Assembly (NCBI GenBank): GCA_019090225.1
Contig: JAHRWI010000168.1
Span: 1 to 18,088 of the forward strand
Reading direction: 5' to 3'
DNA length: 18,088 nucleotides
DNA from: Porticoccaceae bacterium
GTDB lineage: Bacteria; Pseudomonadota; Gammaproteobacteria; Pseudomonadales; Porticoccaceae
This document shows, one piece after another, positions 15,998-18,088 of the stretch. Within the stretch, counting starts at the first letter, position 1; the number at the start of each line of letters is the position of its first letter. Below the pieces are notes generated by a model, which was not told where the DNA came from, did not search any database, and was given only the letters and a program-made list of their open reading frames with translations. The position numbers and the translations under genes are program-made.

Positions 15998-16021
15998 ATA
16001 GAGAACCTGGAAAAATCTCGC

Positions 16022-17455
16022 TTAATTAGCGGCCTCTTTCGCTTTCAGCCCGATAGGGAACATGTCGATATAAGCGTTTGGCTTGGAGCCGTCATAGACG
16101 ATGTCGTCGATGAAGGTGTCCTGGGCCGGACGAAAGCCGCTTTCTTTATCAAGGTCAGGGAAATCTGATGCCTTAAGTGTGCCATCCGCTATCAGGGCTT
16201 TAGCTGCAGTCGAATAAAGATCCGGACGGTAGACCGATTTAGCTACATCGATGTACCAGCTATCGGGTTTGAATTCGTCGATTTGGCCCCAGCGACGCAT
16301 TTGCGTGAGATACCAGATGGCATCACTGTAGTAGGGGTAGGTGGCGTTGTAGCGGAAAAATACATTGAAGTCGGGCACTGCGCGTTTGTCGCCTTTCTCG
16401 TATTCAAAGGTACCGGTCATGCTATTGGCGATCACTTCGTAATCCGCGCCCACATAGTTTGACTGAGCCAGTATTTTCACGGCTTCGGGACGGTTGGCGT
16501 TGTCGTTAGCATCGAGCCATGCCGCAGCGCGAATGAGGGCTTTGACCATGCGAGTCGTGGTGTTGGGATATTTTTCCGCAAACTCTTTGGTAATACCGAA
16601 GACCTTCTCGGGGTTATCTTTCCAGATTTCGTAATCTGTTATGACAGGAACACCGATGCCTTTAAAGACAGCCTGTTGGTTCCACGGCTCTCCGACACAG
16701 TAACCATAAATAGTACCGGCTTCCATGGTCGCCGGCATTTGCGGCGGTGGCGTTACCGAGAGCAGTACCTCGGCATTGAGCTGACCACTGATATCACCTT
16801 TCGAAGGCGCGTAGTAACCGGGGTTAATACCACCGGCTGCCAGCCAATAACGCAATTCATAATTATGTGTAGAGACTGGAAACACCATACCCATTTTGAA
16901 GGGTTTGCCTTCGTCCCTGTATTTATCGACCACTGGTTTCAGGTAGTCGGCTTTAATAGGGTGAACTGGTTTGCCGTCAGCTTGAAGAGGAACATAAGGC
17001 TTCATTTGTTCCCAAATGCTGTTAGATACGGTGATGGCATTACCATTTAAGTCCATGCTGAAAGGCGTAATGATGTGGGCTTTGGTGCCAAAGCCGATAG
17101 TCGCGGCCAAAGGCTGCCCGGCAAGCATATGAGCACCGTCAAGTTGGCCATCAATTACGCCGTCGAGTAGAACTTTCCAGTTGGCCTGGGCTTCTAGTGT
17201 TACGTAAAGCCCCTCATCCTCGAAATAACCTTTCTCATAGGCAATAGCCAGGGGTGCCATATCGGTTAATTTGATAAAACCGAATTTGAGATCTTCTTTT
17301 TCTGGCTCACCTATATCGTTGGCTGACCTGGCAGTAAAAGATAGTAAGGAGCCTGTAAGCGCTATGGCTATCGCGCCGGTGGACACAATTGAAGAAGCCA
17401 TTTTTCGACAATTGGACAATGTTGGAAACATAGACTTTTTGGGTTTACTACTCAT
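16022..17455 (-). CDS. nrtA: Nitrate ABC transporter substrate-binding protein
   Basis: A 477-residue periplasmic binding protein of the NrtA/CmpA family. The N-terminus is a Sec-type signal: basic residues (KPKK), a hydrophobic stretch at about 20-40, and a likely cleavage site near residues 42-46 (ARSA). The mature protein starts with the typical LKFGFIKLTDMAPLAIAYEKG, followed by ANWKVLLDGVIDGQLDGAHM. The start ATG at 17455 was preferred over an upstream in-frame ATG at 17599 because AAGGAG precedes it by about nine bases and the signal peptide begins there. It is the first gene of the operon nrtA-nrtB-nrtCD. The family also includes bicarbonate-binding CmpA, so the ligand rests on context: the NasA gene, the sigma-54 promoter and the apparent ANTAR protein upstream all favour nitrate. 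Confidence 0.9.
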   Translation of the reverse strand: MSSKPKKSMFPTLSNCRKMASSIVSTGAIAIALTGSLLSFTARSANDIGEPEKEDLKFGFIKLTDMAPLAIAYEKGYFEDEGLYVTLEAQANWKVLLDGVIDGQLDGAHMLAGQPLAATIGFGTKAHIITPFSMDLNGNAITVSNSIWEQMKPYVPLQADGKPVHPIKADYLKPVVDKYRDEGKPFKMGMVFPVSTHNYELRYWLAAGGINPGYYAPSKGDISGQLNAEVLLSVTPPPQMPATMEAGTIYGYCVGEPWNQQAVFKGIGVPVITDYEIWKDNPEKVFGITKEFAEKYPNTTTRMVKALIRAAAWLDANDNANRPEAVKILAQSNYVGADYEVIANSMTGTFEYEKGDKRAVPDFNVFFRYNATYPYYSDAIWYLTQMRRWGQIDEFKPDSWYIDVAKSVYRPDLYSTAAKALIADGTLKASDFPDLDKESGFRPAQDTFIDDIVYDGSKPNAYIDMFPIGLKAKEAAN

Positions 17456-17549
17456 GGGTATAGCTCCTTCTGTGATGGCGCTGTTGTCAATAAATGTTGT
17501 GAAAAGTGTTGCCATAAAATGCCGTATAAACTCTCGTAAAATATCTGTT

Positions 17550-17580
17550 AAAAAACATAGCATTAACAATGTGTGCATGT
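17550..17580 (-). terminator. Possible attenuator in the nrtA leader
   Basis: In transcript sense, ACATGC (17580-17575) can pair with GCTATGT (17561-17555, one bulged T), followed at once by a T run (17554-17550). An alternative stem, TGTTAA (17568-17563) with TTAACA (17551-17546), uses part of the same bases and excludes the first. The stems are short and AT-rich, so this is only suggestive of an antitermination switch. Confidence 0.3.
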
Positions 17581-17595
17581 GCGATACTTGGTAAC

Positions 17596-17610
17596 ACAAT
17601 TTCTATGCCA
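17596..17610 (-). promoter_or_regulatory. Weak sigma-54-like site upstream of nrtA
   Basis: The minus strand reads TGGCAT-AGAAA-TTGT, with GG and the -12 dinucleotide ten bases apart. The -12 element is GT instead of the nearly invariant GC, so function is doubtful. If used, transcription would start near 17585, leaving a leader of about 130 bases. Confidence 0.3.
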
Positions 17611-17869
17611 GAAATAAAATCCGATAGGTAATTGTGAAATAGCCAGTAGCAATCGTGATAAATGGCGAGGGTTTTTGATGTCTAGATATCGGGTAGAGGC
17701 TGAGGGGAGATAATGTTGGTGCGGCGACGGGGTATTTTTTTAGTCCTGTTGAGCGATCTGCACTATTAGTGGGCATATTCGTAAGGGGGTGGATGGTCGG
17801 TAAATGGCTGATAAAAAAGTGTTAGTAAATTAAAATATAAAAATAAAAATAAAATACTTAGTAGAAAAT

Positions 17870-17910
17870 CGAGCTATTCAATGTCGATAAATAAATTAAC
17901 CAGTAGCTCG
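17870..17910. terminator. Dyad downstream of the right-edge gene
   Basis: CGAGCTA (17870-17876) faces TAGCTCG (17904-17910) across a 27-base loop. In the leftward direction ATTTTCT follows. The long loop makes it a weak terminator candidate for the partial gene at the right edge. Confidence 0.3.
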
Positions 17911-18005
17911 GCAGCTTCTTAAAAATAATAAGTTCTACTGTTGCAGGAGGGCCTGGTTTTTATGAGCCCAGCTTTGATGAGTTTGGGTCATTCAGGTTCA
18001 TCAGT

Positions 18006-18088
18006 TTATTTCTCTGATTTCGCTTTATCTAAAATGGCAATGACATTTTCAGCGACAGTGGCGATAGACTGACTATTGTTCATGGCCA
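18006..18088 (-). CDS. nasT: C-terminus of a probable NasT-type ANTAR antiterminator (partial)
   Basis: Only the last 27 codons and the TAA stop (18006-18008) are inside the window; the gene continues to the right. The visible end reads AMNNSQSIATVAENVI followed by AILDKAKSEK. The pattern of AM, a polar stretch, then I-x-x-VA-x-x-(I/V)I is that of the last helix of ANTAR RNA-binding domains in nitrate regulators of the NasT type. Such proteins bind two-hairpin leaders and prevent early termination of nitrate assimilation operons. The position just upstream of nrtABC supports the assignment, but so little sequence is visible that other families remain possible. Confidence 0.5.
   Translation of the reverse strand, partial: AMNNSQSIATVAENVIAILDKAKSEK

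Larger units (their letters stand above)
17456..18005 (-). other. Leader region between the right-edge gene and nrtA, without a gene
   Basis: No coding sequence was found in these 550 bases on either strand. From right to left the region contains a dyad that could end the partial gene (17870-17910), a very AT-rich stretch (about 17825-17860), a weak sigma-54-like site (17596-17610) and a terminator-like hairpin before nrtA (17550-17580). The length and the folded leader suit control by attenuation. Confidence 0.5.

Noticed and set aside
16676..17050. Plus-strand frame of 124 codons opposite nrtA
   Set aside because: A shadow of nrtA; its product shows no family features.
17456..17599. Upstream ATG extending NrtA by 48 residues
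   Set aside because: The extension would place the signal peptide inside the chain, while ATG 17455 has a good Shine-Dalgarno sequence and begins a normal signal peptide.

Overview
The window looks like the chromosome of a Gram-negative gammaproteobacterium, probably marine and heterotrophic. This is inferred from a Pseudomonas-like PhaD/PhaF pair, a NasA transporter followed by a PP2C-kinase, and a sigma-54 promoter; no rRNA or other taxonomic marker is present. No tRNA, rRNA, insertion sequence, prophage or CRISPR array was seen.

The window has two nitrate-assimilation flanks around a block concerned with polyhydroxyalkanoate (PHA) and lipids. Left flank (1-3833): a regulatory region with a near-consensus sigma-54 promoter for a NasA/NarK-type nitrate transporter, a second sigma-54-like promoter pointing out of the left edge, and NtrC-like sites between them. 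NasA is followed by a membrane-anchored PP2C phosphatase-Ser/Thr kinase fusion. Right flank (13002-18088, leftward): the last 27 codons of a protein that looks like the ANTAR domain of a NasT-type antiterminator, a 550-base leader region, then nrtA (binding protein), nrtB (permease) and a double-ATPase nrtCD gene. A beta-carbonic anhydrase converges on this operon.

Middle block (3875-12183): a PhaD-like TetR regulator divergent from a PhaF-like phasin with a histone-like tail. Converging on the phasin, across a strong bidirectional terminator, is an unusual 1127-residue protein. It joins a class III PhaC-like domain with an intact Cys-Asp-His triad to an acyl-CoA synthetase-like domain that has lost its key motifs, and ends in its own Lys/Ala/Pro-rich tail. 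Next come two paralogous alpha/beta hydrolases, transcribed divergently, one with an added N-terminal membrane region.

Taken together, the genes suggest nitrate uptake (one secondary and one ABC importer, NtrC/sigma-54 and NasT-type control) beside storage of reduced carbon as PHA, which cells typically make when nitrogen is short. The synthase-like fusion and the hydrolase pair are the least explained parts.
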